A stretch of 64,000 bases of DNA from Leucobacter tardus (GTDB lineage Bacteria; Actinomycetota; Actinomycetes; Actinomycetales; Microbacteriaceae): assembly GCF_017583045.1 (NCBI RefSeq), contig NZ_JAGFBF010000001.1, forward strand, positions 496,001 through 560,000. Direction: 5' to 3'. This document shows, in pieces, positions 27,752-35,319 of the stretch (positions are counted from its first letter, which is position 1; every line of letters starts with the position of its first letter). The notes below the pieces were generated by a model. That model was given only the letters and a program-made list of their open reading frames with translations. It was not told the origin of the DNA and did no database searches. The translations under genes and the position numbers were made by a program.

Positions 27752-27793
27752 CTGCGGACTCGTTGCGGACTGAGTCCACAAGATCCGAGCTAA
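27752..27793 (+). pseudogene. Possible remnant of a second integrase 3' end, or arm-type repeat
   Basis: In frame this reads LRTRCGLSPQDPS-stop, resembling the Ser/Arg-rich tails of actinobacterial integrases. At DNA level it shares GCGGACTC-2-TGCGGACTGA with the tail of the intact integrase at about 43497-43516. Either it is the 3' stub of an older integrase at attL, or these are integrase arm-binding repeats present at both island ends. Confidence 0.35.
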
Positions 27794-27929
27794 AATCGAA
27801 GCACTCGCCGACCTCTACCGAGCCGGGAGAAACGTCGGAATGGCGGACTACTGGATCGAAGCCCACAGCATCAACGACGATCCCAGAGACCCCCACTACG
27901 TACCCGAACCGGAACCCGCCACGAGCTGA
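27774..27929 (+). pseudogene. Short open frame without a clear start, probable gene remnant
   Basis: Reads about 51 codons from just after a TGA to a TGA at 27927, with protein-like composition (ALADLYRAGRNVGMADYWIE followed by an acidic Pro-rich tail). There is no good start codon or ribosome site before the internal ATG, so it may be the C-terminus of a truncated plasmid or phage protein. No family recognised. Confidence 0.3.
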
Positions 27930-27947
27930 GCCAGGGGCAGCCCACCA

Positions 27948-28173
27948 CCTTGCCGGGGAGAGCGAGCAGCCGGCCCCTCGCGCTCCCCAGCAAGGTAACT
28001 CGAGCAGAGCCTTTATTTAAAGGCCTGTAAACCTGTAAATATGGTTCGGCTCCATGAAAGGGCAGCAGCTCCCAGAGCTGCACCGTCCGCATTCGCGGCC
28101 GGAGGGTCGGCGACAGAGGCCGGCCCCGTTGGTCGACCGCTGCGCGGTCGCCAATTGCGAATAGTGCTTCGCA
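27948..28173. other. Origin-like block of hairpins and tandem repeats
   Basis: In 226 bases there are five stem-loops and a tandem repeat: (1) 27948-27966 with 27977-27995, 19-nt arms with two mismatches; (2) GCCTTT-ATTT-AAAGGC at 28009-28024; (3) CCTGTAAA twice in tandem, 28024-28039; (4) GCAGCTC-3-GAGCTGC at 28065-28081; (5) CGACCGC-3-GCGGTCG at 28134-28150; (6) TGCGAA-6-TTCGCA at 28156-28173. An AT-rich core sits between the hairpins. No convincing gene lies here. Dense dyads plus short iterated repeats are typical of replication or conjugative-transfer origins (oriT). Confidence 0.5.
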
Positions 28174-28422
28174 CCAGTTTTTGGGCCGTGAAGCCGGAGG
28201 CAGCATACGTCGCGCCAAGCCCCTCTCAACCAGCCGGCCACCCGCACGCGGGCGTCCTTGACGTGACGCTCTCGCCCGTCTGACGCCGTGCGGGATCGTC
28301 ACTCTGGTTGCTCGAGTCTCTCTGCGACGAGCGGCACATGCGTGCCTTCACGGCAAAAAAACGTGAGGGAGTGAATGTCAGGGGTACCACCGAAAGTAGG
28401 GGTACAGAAAGGGGCGGAAGCC

Positions 28423-28689
28423 ATGCAGATCACCGTCTACAGCAAGCCCGACTGCGTGCAGTGCACCGCGACGTACAGCTCGCTCGACGCCCAAGGGCTC
28501 GACTACGAAATAGTGGACCTCACCGCAGACGACGCGGCGCTCGAATGGGTGAAGAACCTCGGATATATGCAGGCCCCTGTCGTGGTCACCGATGACGACC
28601 ATTGGTCGGGGTTCCGTCCCGACAAGGTTGCAGCGCTCGCATCACACCTGATGGAGCTGGTGCACGCGGACCGGGCAGAGCGCCGATAA
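28423..28689 (+). CDS. NrdH-like glutaredoxin/redoxin
   Basis: 88-residue thioredoxin-fold protein with active site CVQC (Cys11, Cys14) and the cis-Pro segment MQAPVVVTDD. NrdH proteins reduce class Ib ribonucleotide reductase, but no nrdEF is nearby. On mobile elements such redoxins are often orphan cargo. ATG at 28423 follows a GAAAGGGG ribosome site; the preceding 495 bases hold no intact gene. Confidence 0.85.
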   Translation: MQITVYSKPDCVQCTATYSSLDAQGLDYEIVDLTADDAALEWVKNLGYMQAPVVVTDDDHWSGFRPDKVAALASHLMELVHADRAERR

Positions 28690-28738
28690 GCCCGTTTCTG
28701 GACTACACTTTTACTTTAAATTGGAGTACACTATAGCT

Positions 28739-29029
28739 ATGGGGGTCGAATGGGCGGACAGCGCAGAGAAGCACTATCCCATTGCCGACGGGATGCACGC
28801 AGTGCGCAACCGCAAAGTGTTCTTACTGGGCTTCGACAAGGCGCAAGACGGGACCGGGGAAATCGTCGACCTGGTGATCGGTCCAGCCCGCGACGGGCAG
28901 ATGCTTGAGGTGTTCCTGCACCGCCGCATCCCGCAAACCACATACCTGTTCCACGTGCTGCACTTGCGACCCAAGACCTGGCGCAGAGCGCAAGAAATCA
29001 TCGCGAGAAGGAAAGGCGAGAACCCATGA
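28739..29029 (+). CDS. Putative BrnT-like toxin of a toxin-antitoxin pair
   Basis: 96-residue protein with a pattern reminiscent of BrnT ribonuclease toxins: an early VEW-ADSAEKHYP segment, a central VFLLGFD strand, and a basic C-terminal helix (RPKTWRRAQEIIARRK). It overlaps the next gene, which encodes a ribbon-helix-helix protein, by four bases; toxin-first order is that of brnTA. Similarity is weak, so the label is tentative. TACACT occurs twice upstream (28704 and 28727 regions) along with the palindrome ATAGCTAT over the start, possible operator elements. Confidence 0.5.
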   Translation: MGVEWADSAEKHYPIADGMHAVRNRKVFLLGFDKAQDGTGEIVDLVIGPARDGQMLEVFLHRRIPQTTYLFHVLHLRPKTWRRAQEIIARRKGENP

Positions 29030-29427
29030 ACACGCAACTCACGCCGGACGAGCAGCGCCGCTATAGCGAGCTCGCAGCGCGCGCCGAGAACGGTAACTAC
29101 AGCACCCTCGAACACGCCCACCTCGCAAGCGCGACCGAAGACGCAGAACTCGACGCGCTCCTCACGGACATCGACGAGAGCCGCATCGACCACAGCACAC
29201 CCACCCCGGCCGCGCCCGCCAAGGCAGTCACCGCAGACGACGTGCGCAAAGTGATGCGCGGACGCCACTCGCTCGGAGCCGCCCAACACCAGGGCGAATC
29301 ACCCAAGCGACAGGTGCGCCTCCCCGTCGAGCTCGACCGCGCCCTCACCGAGCGCGCCGAACGCGACCACACCAACGTCAGCGACATCATGCGAGAAGCC
29401 CTCTCGCAGTACCTCAGAGCTTCATAA
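29026..29427 (+). CDS. Ribbon-helix-helix antitoxin-like protein
   Basis: 133-residue protein whose C-terminal 45 residues form an RHH DNA-binding fold (KRQVRLPVELDRALTERAER then TNVSDIMREALSQYL). The N-terminal 85 residues are charged and helical and may wrap the toxin. ATG overlaps the upstream stop. Expected to neutralise the upstream protein and repress the pair; function inferred from order and fold. Confidence 0.6.
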   Translation: MNTQLTPDEQRRYSELAARAENGNYSTLEHAHLASATEDAELDALLTDIDESRIDHSTPTPAAPAKAVTADDVRKVMRGRHSLGAAQHQGESPKRQVRLPVELDRALTERAERDHTNVSDIMREALSQYLRAS

Positions 29428-29483
29428 AGCAGGCAGGGGAGAGGGGCGCACGGGGGCCGTCTCCCTCGCGAGTGTGTCAATTT

Positions 29484-29514
29484 GTGCGAACTCTGATTCA
29501 TAGCGAGTTCGCAC
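29484..29514. repeat. 10-bp inverted repeat after the RHH gene
   Basis: GTGCGAACTC (29484-29493) and GAGTTCGCAC (29505-29514) are exact reverse complements with an 11-nt loop. The GCGAACTCTG core also occurs in the hairpin at 2491-2547. It may be a terminator of the toxin-antitoxin pair, though no U-tract follows, or a recombination site. Confidence 0.5.
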
Positions 29515-29594
29515 GCGAAAGGCCCTTGATTCCCAGACATCAGGGAGTAAACCAGTAACTCAGTGCTGCACCACAGGGGACGAGGGAGGCGGTA

Positions 29595-29792
29595 GTGAGT
29601 GCTGATGAAGAACTCGAAGCAGAGGTGCGACGCAGAAGCGCCGACCGCCTCGCACTCAACTCAGAACTCTCCGCGATTGAGGCGGAATCGCGCGAGCGAC
29701 GAGAACGAGCCCTCCGCGCACGCCGGGAGTGGGAGCGCGCGCATAGGACTTATCTCACACATCGCCACGGGCGAGACCGCAAAGAGTCATAA
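29595..29792 (+). CDS. Small Arg/Glu-rich coiled-coil protein
   Basis: 65-residue, highly charged, probably all-helical protein (EAEVRRRSADRLALNSELSA then Arg-rich stretches). GTG start supported by a good GGGAGGCGG ribosome site. No family recognised; size and charge would suit a nucleic-acid-associated accessory protein of a mobile element. Confidence 0.5.
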   Translation: MSADEELEAEVRRRSADRLALNSELSAIEAESRERRERALRARREWERAHRTYLTHRHGRDRKES

Positions 29793-29823
29793 ACGGGGCA
29801 CCGACCGCCGTTTAGAGTGAGCG

Positions 29824-29866
29824 TGTAGGCGGGGTTTCTGAGGTGAGAGTCCGAACCTCGCCTACA
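29824..29866. other. Compact stem-loop element of unknown function
   Basis: TGTAGGCG (29824-29831) pairs with CGCCTACA (29859-29866), and inside it GAGGT can pair with ACCTC around GAGAGTCCGA. It lies between convergent genes 29595-29792 and 29879-30241, so a bidirectional terminator is the simplest explanation; the nested structure could also be a small RNA fold. Confidence 0.4.
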
Positions 29867-29878
29867 CCCCTACCCAGT

Positions 29879-30241
29879 TCAAGCAGAGAGCAAAGAACGC
29901 TCTCGAGGCGAACGCTCCCGCGCGTCTTTCGTGCTGATTCCGCGCACAGTGATGCCGTGCACTGAGTTGCCCTCTTCCATCATCTGCGCCACCCACTCCG
30001 GATGCCAGTCCTTCTCAGCAAGCTCGGGCATGTAGAACGCGAGCGGAATTTCCGGGGACACCCAGATACTCACCCGGCCACTCCCGACACCGGGGTCGCG
30101 AGTCCAGTTCACGTAGAAAGACTCACGCTTGCGGATCTTCTGGACCACGACGAACCGCAAGTGAGCGAGGACCACGTCGTTGAAATCGAATGCCTGAGTC
30201 GCGTAATGAAGTATGCCCACTGGCACAGCTTGAACCCCCAT
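29879..30241 (-). CDS. Small DUF7882-type protein, copy 1
   Basis: 120-residue protein of a family common in Microbacteriaceae: a start near MG, an FDFNDVVLAHLRFVVVQKI core, then KRESFYVNW, SGRVSIWVSPEIPLAF and a GN-S-hydrophobic stretch. Members are sometimes misannotated as DNA ligase-associated. Function unknown. The ATG ending at 30241 is chosen because relatives start at this MG; an in-frame GTG lies three codons upstream. Two further relatives, one broken, lie within 4 kb. Confidence 0.7.
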   Translation of the reverse strand: MGVQAVPVGILHYATQAFDFNDVVLAHLRFVVVQKIRKRESFYVNWTRDPGVGSGRVSIWVSPEIPLAFYMPELAEKDWHPEWVAQMMEEGNSVHGITVRGISTKDARERSPRERSLLSA

Positions 30242-30278
30242 CACCCGCACACCAAGACGTTGCTCTCACCGGGCGTGG

Positions 30279-30518
30279 TCAGACCACGTCCGAACCACCC
30301 GACTTCGCAGCGTGAGAGTGCGACTCATGTTCGTCGACTGGTGCTCCCTCGATCATTTGCAGACGCGCCTCTGCTTTCCGCTGACGAACTCGACCGCTCA
30401 GAACCTCGAAATCATCATCATGCTTTTTTCCGACAGATTCCTCGATCCGGCCGACGGCCTTTCCTACCCGGCCACGAATCTCATCGCTGATGGAAACGTC
30501 GCTCGTTTCAGACCCCAT
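30279..30518 (-). CDS. CsbD-like small stress protein
   Basis: 79-residue hydrophilic protein with the repeated pattern of CsbD proteins (EIRGRVGKAVGRIEESVGKK, then GRVRQRKAEARLQ). CsbD proteins are abundant under general stress with unknown function. A GAAAGGG ribosome site precedes the ATG. Assignment moderate because the sequence is short and low in complexity. Confidence 0.55.
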   Translation of the reverse strand: MGSETSDVSISDEIRGRVGKAVGRIEESVGKKHDDDFEVLSGRVRQRKAEARLQMIEGAPVDEHESHSHAAKSGGSDVV

Positions 30519-30782
30519 TTATGACCCTTTCTCCCGCACCAGATCCCCAACTTCTAACGCGCGGAAAAGACCGATTTCAAGGCCCTCGTTCTTGGCTTGC
30601 GTTCGCCGGGTTCCACAGGTATAAGGTGCTGACATCGCTTTCAGGGACTGAGGTACCGGCCATACCTGGCAGGATTTCTCTGACGACTTCAAACCCCATG
30701 CGCAGAACCACGCATGCAAGGTAGACAGGTCGTTCGCGTCAACCCGCCCCGAGGCGAAAAGCACATCCGGGAACTCAAGTTC

Positions 30783-31358
30783 ATGCACCGTGATCTCCCA
30801 AGCATTCTTGGCCTAATGGCGCTCGAGAATGGGTTGATTCTGCTGCCGGGTGGCCTCCTCATGGGAATTGCGGCACTGTTCATCGGCACCTTGTTCGATA
30901 AATTCGGGCCACGCCCTCTGGTTATTCCCGGCACTTTCGTGCTTAGCGGGGCGTTGTTCCTTCTCACATTCGTGGGCAGGGGTACTCCAGTGTCGTTCGT
31001 AGTGTTGGCACATCTCACGATGAGTCTCGGACTCGCATCGATGATGACTCCGCAAATGACCAATACACTCAGCTCGCTTCCTGTGCGTCTTTACACACGC
31101 GGTAGCGCTACTACGAACACTCTCCAGCAGTTCGCGGGAGCCGTCAGTACGGCACTGTTCATCGCAGTGATGACCGGTGCTGCCATCACAGCCAGGGAAG
31201 TCGGCTTTAGTCCGATTTCAGCCCATAGAGTCGGGATTCTTCCAGCATTCGTCGTCGCTGCAGTGGGCTCTATCATGGCTGTTTGCTTGTCTTTTCTCGT
31301 GCGCAGGGCTGCTGTTCCTGTCGTTGAAAGCGCCGCCGCTACCGGCGAAACGCCCTGA
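30783..31358 (+). pseudogene. C-terminal half of a DHA2-type MFS transporter (5' truncated)
   Basis: About 190 residues matching the second half of 14-TM drug-efflux transporters: LENGLILLPGGLLMGIAALF, GTLFDKFGPRPLVIPG and the following membrane helices. The first seven or more transmembrane segments are absent and the region upstream is in other reading frames, so it is a remnant and not a working pump. It lies between two small-protein genes in the mosaic part of the island. Confidence 0.8.
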
Positions 31359-31446
31359 GACTCATTGAACCATTCCGCCAAGGGTTCTAGCGTCCAGCGC
31401 GCTTTCTGCGCTCTTTCAGGAGATCTCTCAGGGCAGACCTTAGGCT

Positions 31447-31767
31447 CTACCGCTGAGCGCGGGCGATCTTCTCTGCTTGCTCCTCCGTGAACAGTTGCAT
31501 TCCTTTTATCGAGTTTGCGGAGTCTTCCAAAACCCTCACCCAGACGGGATTGATTTCGGGGCTCTTCCCACCGCTGAATCGGAAAACGAGAGAGGAATCA
31601 CTCGACACCCAGAGCGACATTCTCCCGCTGCCTTCGCTCGTCGAGCGGTCCCAGTTGAGGAAGAACGGTTCGTCCCGCTTGAGCTTCTGGGAAATCGCGA
31701 TCTTGAGGTGCGCGAGCAACCGGTCATCGAAGTCAAAATCATGGCCGTTGTAGTTCAGATGTCCCAT
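31447..31767 (-). CDS. Small DUF7882-type protein, copy 2
   Basis: 106-residue intact member of the same family as 29879-30241: MGHLNYNGHDFDFDDRLLAH, then KRDEPFFLNWDR, GSGRMSLWVSSDSSLVFRF and SANSIKGMQLF. A close but broken duplicate lies at 33238-33428, including similar upstream DNA. Function unknown. Confidence 0.75.
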   Translation of the reverse strand: MGHLNYNGHDFDFDDRLLAHLKIAISQKLKRDEPFFLNWDRSTSEGSGRMSLWVSSDSSLVFRFSGGKSPEINPVWVRVLEDSANSIKGMQLFTEEQAEKIARAQR

Positions 31768-31773
31768 ATCAAT

Positions 31774-31790
31774 ACAGATGCCACATCTGT
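31774..31790. promoter_or_regulatory. Palindrome upstream of the intact DUF7882 gene
   Basis: ACAGATG-CCA-CATCTGT is a perfect 7-bp-arm dyad just before the start codon on the minus strand. The related pseudogene keeps a similar dyad (about 33432-33454), so promoter and operator were copied along with the gene. Confidence 0.45.
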
Positions 31791-31848
31791 GTGTAAACCA
31801 TGTGGGACCTATCGTCGCTCCCGGATCCTCAGCCGGGCCCTGTGCCCA

Positions 31849-32056
31849 CTAATACTGCAACACTTTCAGACCTAGGCGTTCATCTCGTCCTGCAGGTCCT
31901 TGGGACGACTTCGAGCCGAGGTAATTGCATATCTCGCTGACGAGACGCATTAACTCGTCTATGTGGACAGGTCCGCTCCAAAGGCGACGGTACACGCGCA
32001 CGACTGAGGCATCGAGGTCGGGGTCGAATAGTGCATCCCGGTTCTCGAAGAAGAAC
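31849..32056 (-). pseudogene. Gene remnant, C-terminal fragment of an unknown protein
   Basis: One frame on the minus strand stays open for about 68 codons (FFENRDALFDPDLDASVVRV... GLKVLQY) to a TAG, with a stop directly upstream and no start codon. Composition looks like real protein (balanced, amphipathic). I do not recognise the family; it is probably the 3' end of a gene cut by rearrangement. Confidence 0.4.
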
Positions 32057-32059
32057 TGA

Positions 32060-32416
32060 GTTGTTTACGTACGCAGTTACTCAAGAGCGTACGTGGGGCG
32101 TGCTGTCGTTATCGTTTTCAACCTCATGCGCCATCGCGCTCACATCGACAAAATCGGTGATCGGAGTGTTCTCGTCGAATTGCAATGCGGGGGGTGCGGG
32201 AGCGGACTCACCCGAGTGCTCGGGGCCGCATCAGGTCCATGAGGGATACGAGACGTCGGGCCGCATCCTCCGTGTGTACGGGAACATGGGCGGTCGACGT
32301 CACCGCGTGTAAGTCGACGAATGACGCGCCGACGAGCCCACGAATGAAGACCCGATCGCCCGCTCCCTCCTCGGGGCGCCGCTGTTGCCGCGCGGCGAGA
32401 GCATCAGTCGCCAAAA
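32060..32416. other. Stretch without a convincing gene
   Basis: On the minus strand an open frame continues past the sigma-factor stop (from a TTG near 32411 to about 32208; VILATDALAARQQRR..., ending RPRALG). It could be decayed C-terminal sequence of a longer sigma/anti-sigma gene. On the plus strand only short overlapping frames occur. No RNA or repeat seen. Confidence 0.35.
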
Positions 32417-33142
32417 TTACCGACGAGTAGGTCCCAGCCCGACCGTGGTGGCACGTTCGAGGAACAGACGGTAGCGCGACGGGCAGGATTCGCACGTCTC
32501 CAGGTGACGTTCGGTGGACGACCGCACCCGGGTGCCCTGCTTGCCCCAGCGCAGCGTTCCGAAGTGCCGCACCGCCGTCGCGCAGTCGTGGGGCAACGAT
32601 TCGGTCGGTGTGTGCAGCCGCTCCATCCACGCCTTCCGCAGACCCGACCGCGCGCGCTTCAGCAGCACCGAGGCGGAATTCGGGGTGAGCCCGAGTTCGG
32701 CCGCGACCTCCTGCACCGGGCGCCGCTCGACGTCGACCGCGATGATGATCTCGCGCCAGCGCTCCGGAATATCCTGCAGCGCAACGGCCGCGGCTTTGCG
32801 TTCTTCGTCATCGGTCAAGGCGTCGGCGTGATCGGGGGTGTCGTCGTTCGCGAACTCGCCGAGGTCGTCGAGCGGGCTGATGCGTCGCGCGGCGTTCCAA
32901 TGCTTGACGAGGGCGGAATCCACCGTCTTGAACAGGTACCCGCGAAACGACGTCACAGGGCCGACCCCCGAGCGGAACGCCTCGAAGACTCGGGCGAAAG
33001 CCTCAGCGGTCGCGTCTTCGCCCGCGTCCGGATCCTTCTTCATCGCCCAGGCGCGAGTCACCGAGAAGTGCCGATCCCACAGCTCCTCGAGCGGCCAGGA
33101 GGCACCCCCACGGGTCAGGGTGCAAAGATCCTCATCATTCAT
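32417..33142 (-). CDS. ECF-like RNA polymerase sigma factor with C-terminal zinc-finger motif
   Basis: 241-residue sigma-70 family protein. Region 2 spans about 20-85 (LWDRHFSVTRAWAMKK, GEDATAEAFARVF), region 4 about 115-172 (PVQEVAAELGLTPNSASVLL helix-turn-helix), followed by an HxxxCxxC motif (His213, Cys217, Cys220) like that of zinc-containing anti-sigma domains. It ends soon after the zinc motif, unlike its larger relative at 37708-39450, which continues into membrane segments. It probably directs transcription of neighbouring surface genes; targets are inferred. Confidence 0.82.
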   Translation of the reverse strand: MNDEDLCTLTRGGASWPLEELWDRHFSVTRAWAMKKDPDAGEDATAEAFARVFEAFRSGVGPVTSFRGYLFKTVDSALVKHWNAARRISPLDDLGEFANDDTPDHADALTDDEERKAAAVALQDIPERWREIIIAVDVERRPVQEVAAELGLTPNSASVLLKRARSGLRKAWMERLHTPTESLPHDCATAVRHFGTLRWGKQGTRVRSSTERHLETCESCPSRYRLFLERATTVGLGPTRR

Positions 33143-33237
33143 TCGAAACTAACGAGGGGGTGAAAACTGTTACGTTGCACAGCAATAAAGTATCACCTAC
33201 CGCCTAAATGGTTTGACATTTTTAGGTGTTATTGACC

Positions 33238-33428
33238 AGGAAAGAGTTGCTCGAAATTCAAAAGGAAGCGTCCCCTGCCTTCGCTGGTAGGTCGTTCCCA
33301 TTTTAGGAAGAACGGTTGGTTCCGTTTGAGCTTTTGCGAGATCGCAAGCTCGAGGTTTGCAAGTAAGTGGTCAGCAAGTAAGTGGTCAGCAAAATCTACT
33401 CATGACCGTTGCCATAGGGGTGCCCCAT
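33238..33428 (-). pseudogene. Broken third copy of the DUF7882-type protein
   Basis: Starts MGHPYGNGHE like copy 2, then a TAG caused by a short (about 5-nt) insertion. In the next frame homology resumes as DFADHLLADHLLANLELAIS, QKLKRNQPFFLKWERPTSEG, and is lost after GRGRF. A 15-bp exact tandem duplication (33359-33373 and 33374-33388) doubles the ADHLL codons. Upstream DNA also resembles that of copy 2. The insertion, duplication and 3' loss show a decaying gene duplicate. Confidence 0.85.
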
Positions 33429-33682
33429 ATACACACAATGCCACATTTGTGTGTTTCTTAAGTTTGGAGCATGCCCGTTCCGCTTCACGAGCGGGTCGAA
33501 TGGGATGCTGCTGCTGTGGTCCACCAAGGTGTGGACAGAGATAAGCACCTGCCGTCGTTCGTATTGATCTGAGTTTCCACTCCGGTGCGTGACTGCAGCA
33601 GTCCGCGAACCGAAGTCACAAGGGAATTTTCGATGCGCCATCAAATCGCAACACACGATGGGCTCAGGGTGAGGTATACGAG

Positions 33683-33720
33683 AGAGGGGCTTGGTCCGCG
33701 ATCGAGAACCAAGCCCCTCT
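33683..33720 (-). terminator. Strong terminator hairpin after the thioester-type surface protein
   Basis: AGAGGGGCTTGGT (33683-33695) and ACCAAGCCCCTCT (33708-33720) are perfect 13-bp arms with a 12-nt loop, six bases beyond the stop codon of the gene at 33726-35213. It likely terminates minus-strand transcription of that gene. Confidence 0.8.
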
Positions 33721-33725
33721 AGGAT

Positions 33726-35213
33726 CTAGCTACGAACGTTGGCCCTTCGGCTGATTACCCCAGTAACGGCGCCAGCCAAAAGTAGCAACGCACCGAAGAA
33801 TATGAGCGCGGACCAATTCCCACCAGTGTTCGCGAGGGACTCTGCACCCGCTTTGACTTCTGTGCCGCTACCAGTATTGGAGGACGCGTCGGCATCGTTG
33901 TTTCCGCCATTGGAATTGACGCCCGAGTCGCTAGCGTCAGCTGTGCCATCAGCATCGGCATTAGCCGTGGCCGCGGAGTCACTGTCGGCCCCATCAGCGG
34001 TACCTTCGGCCGTAGCGGCGCTGTCGGAACCCTCGGCGTCGGCGTTCGCTTCGGATTCCGCAGCATCCTCTATAAAGGTTGCCTGGGCGGAGGAGGTCAC
34101 GGTGCGGTCCACCGTTGATGAGAACGTTGCGAACACCTGGCAAGGTACACCGTCTGCCGCTATCCCGGGGCTTTGATTCCATGCAATGTGCGCGGGCGAA
34201 GCCGGTTGCGCCGTAGCTGAAAGGGAAACAGTGCCTGCCGATTCACCGGTAAACGCGAGTCGAATGGTGGCTGCAGAGGAGGGATCACTCCCGGTAACCA
34301 TCAGAATGCCTGAGGCTGGATCGTAGGTAGCATCTCCTGCGACGACCTCGAGTGTGCCCGCAATGCCAGTCGGGCTCACTCTAATTGGCTGGTTGTACAG
34401 GTTGGTAGTGAGTTCGAATTCGGCCGTGTCGCCGACCTCCAGGGCGTCCTGCTGGGCGTCGAACTGTAGCGTGATAGTGGCTTCCTCGGGAATCTGAGCA
34501 AGCAGATTAGATTGTTCTTCGGGCCCCATGTTGTCGGCACAGGTTTGTGCACGTTCCCCCTCAGTACCTGAGGCGCTTCCTGGTACGGGATCACTGATGC
34601 ACCACACGAGTACTTGCAGTGCCGCACGCTCGTATGAGCCACTGTCCTGTACTGCGGTCGACACACCATTGAAGTTAAAGTATCCGGTGCCTTCGTAATC
34701 GTGACCGTTCGAGATGAGCCACGAGATGAGCTTCTCTTGGTCGGATGAAAGCTTCGGATTGTTGGGCTTGGCTTCTACCCCGGGGATCGGGTTCCCATCG
34801 ATGTCGACGAGCTCACCATTCTCGTTGACACCGCTGCAAACATGCGAGAAATAGTCCGTACAGAACATCCATTCCGAAACGGCTCCGACGCCCTCGACGT
34901 GTCGTACGCCGCACACGGCAGGGTAGCCGTCGAGTTCGTTCGCTCCAAACGTGTCGTACAGAGGTACGACGAGTCCGGAGTTGAAATCATCGAGACGGGA
35001 GCCGAACACTCGTGTCAGGTCGGGTACGGCAGCTTCACCCTGAACATTGCGAGGATCGTCATCAGTTGAGCCGGCGCAGAGGTCAGCGTTGAATTCGGCG
35101 ACCGGCGGATTAGGGGCTTCCGCTTGAGCGGGGGACGGCATTACAACCGCTCCCATCACAACTACGGTAGCCGCGGCAGAAGCCGCTATCCACCGTTTCC
35201 AAGGAGTGTTCAT
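33726..35213 (-). CDS. LANTG-anchored surface protein with thioester-domain features
   Basis: 495-residue secreted wall protein. Signal peptide about 1-31 (ends AQA). Residues 95-210 carry FCTD (Cys118) and ALQVLVW (Gln200, Trp204), which match the Cys and Gln motifs of Gram-positive thioester adhesin domains that bond covalently to host or surface amines. An Ig-like beta domain follows, then a Ser/Asp/Ala/Gly-rich stalk (about 385-455), a sortase motif LANTG (460-464), a membrane helix and a basic tail. The island has no sortase; the pilus sortase at 46.6 kb or a housekeeping sortase elsewhere would anchor it. Located 106 bp from a GT60-like transferase, which could glycosylate the stalk. 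Confidence 0.8.
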   Translation of the reverse strand: MNTPWKRWIAASAAATVVVMGAVVMPSPAQAEAPNPPVAEFNADLCAGSTDDDPRNVQGEAAVPDLTRVFGSRLDDFNSGLVVPLYDTFGANELDGYPAVCGVRHVEGVGAVSEWMFCTDYFSHVCSGVNENGELVDIDGNPIPGVEAKPNNPKLSSDQEKLISWLISNGHDYEGTGYFNFNGVSTAVQDSGSYERAALQVLVWCISDPVPGSASGTEGERAQTCADNMGPEEQSNLLAQIPEEATITLQFDAQQDALEVGDTAEFELTTNLYNQPIRVSPTGIAGTLEVVAGDATYDPASGILMVTGSDPSSAATIRLAFTGESAGTVSLSATAQPASPAHIAWNQSPGIAADGVPCQVFATFSSTVDRTVTSSAQATFIEDAAESEANADAEGSDSAATAEGTADGADSDSAATANADADGTADASDSGVNSNGGNNDADASSNTGSGTEVKAGAESLANTGGNWSALIFFGALLLLAGAVTGVISRRANVRS

Positions 35214-35319
35214 TACTGTTTTCCTCTCATTATCGGTAATACGGCTGCAGTGCCTCTATATGAAGTTCAGGAGTGATCTGGTGTCGTCTGTGACTGGTTT
35301 GGAGTATCGGGCGCTGAGG

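Noticed and set aside
27871..28302. 143-codon minus-strand frame across the hairpin block
   Set aside because: It crosses all hairpins, lacks a ribosome site and has Arg/Leu/Gly-rich shadow composition; the structured DNA explains the region better.
29824..29866. tRNA-like fold (T-arm-like GAGTCCGAACC)
   Set aside because: No acceptor stem of seven pairs, no anticodon arm and too short; not a tRNA.
30519..30788. 89-codon minus-strand frame beside the MFS fragment
   Set aside because: No ribosome site or recognisable fold; it overlaps the fragment junction and is probably chance.
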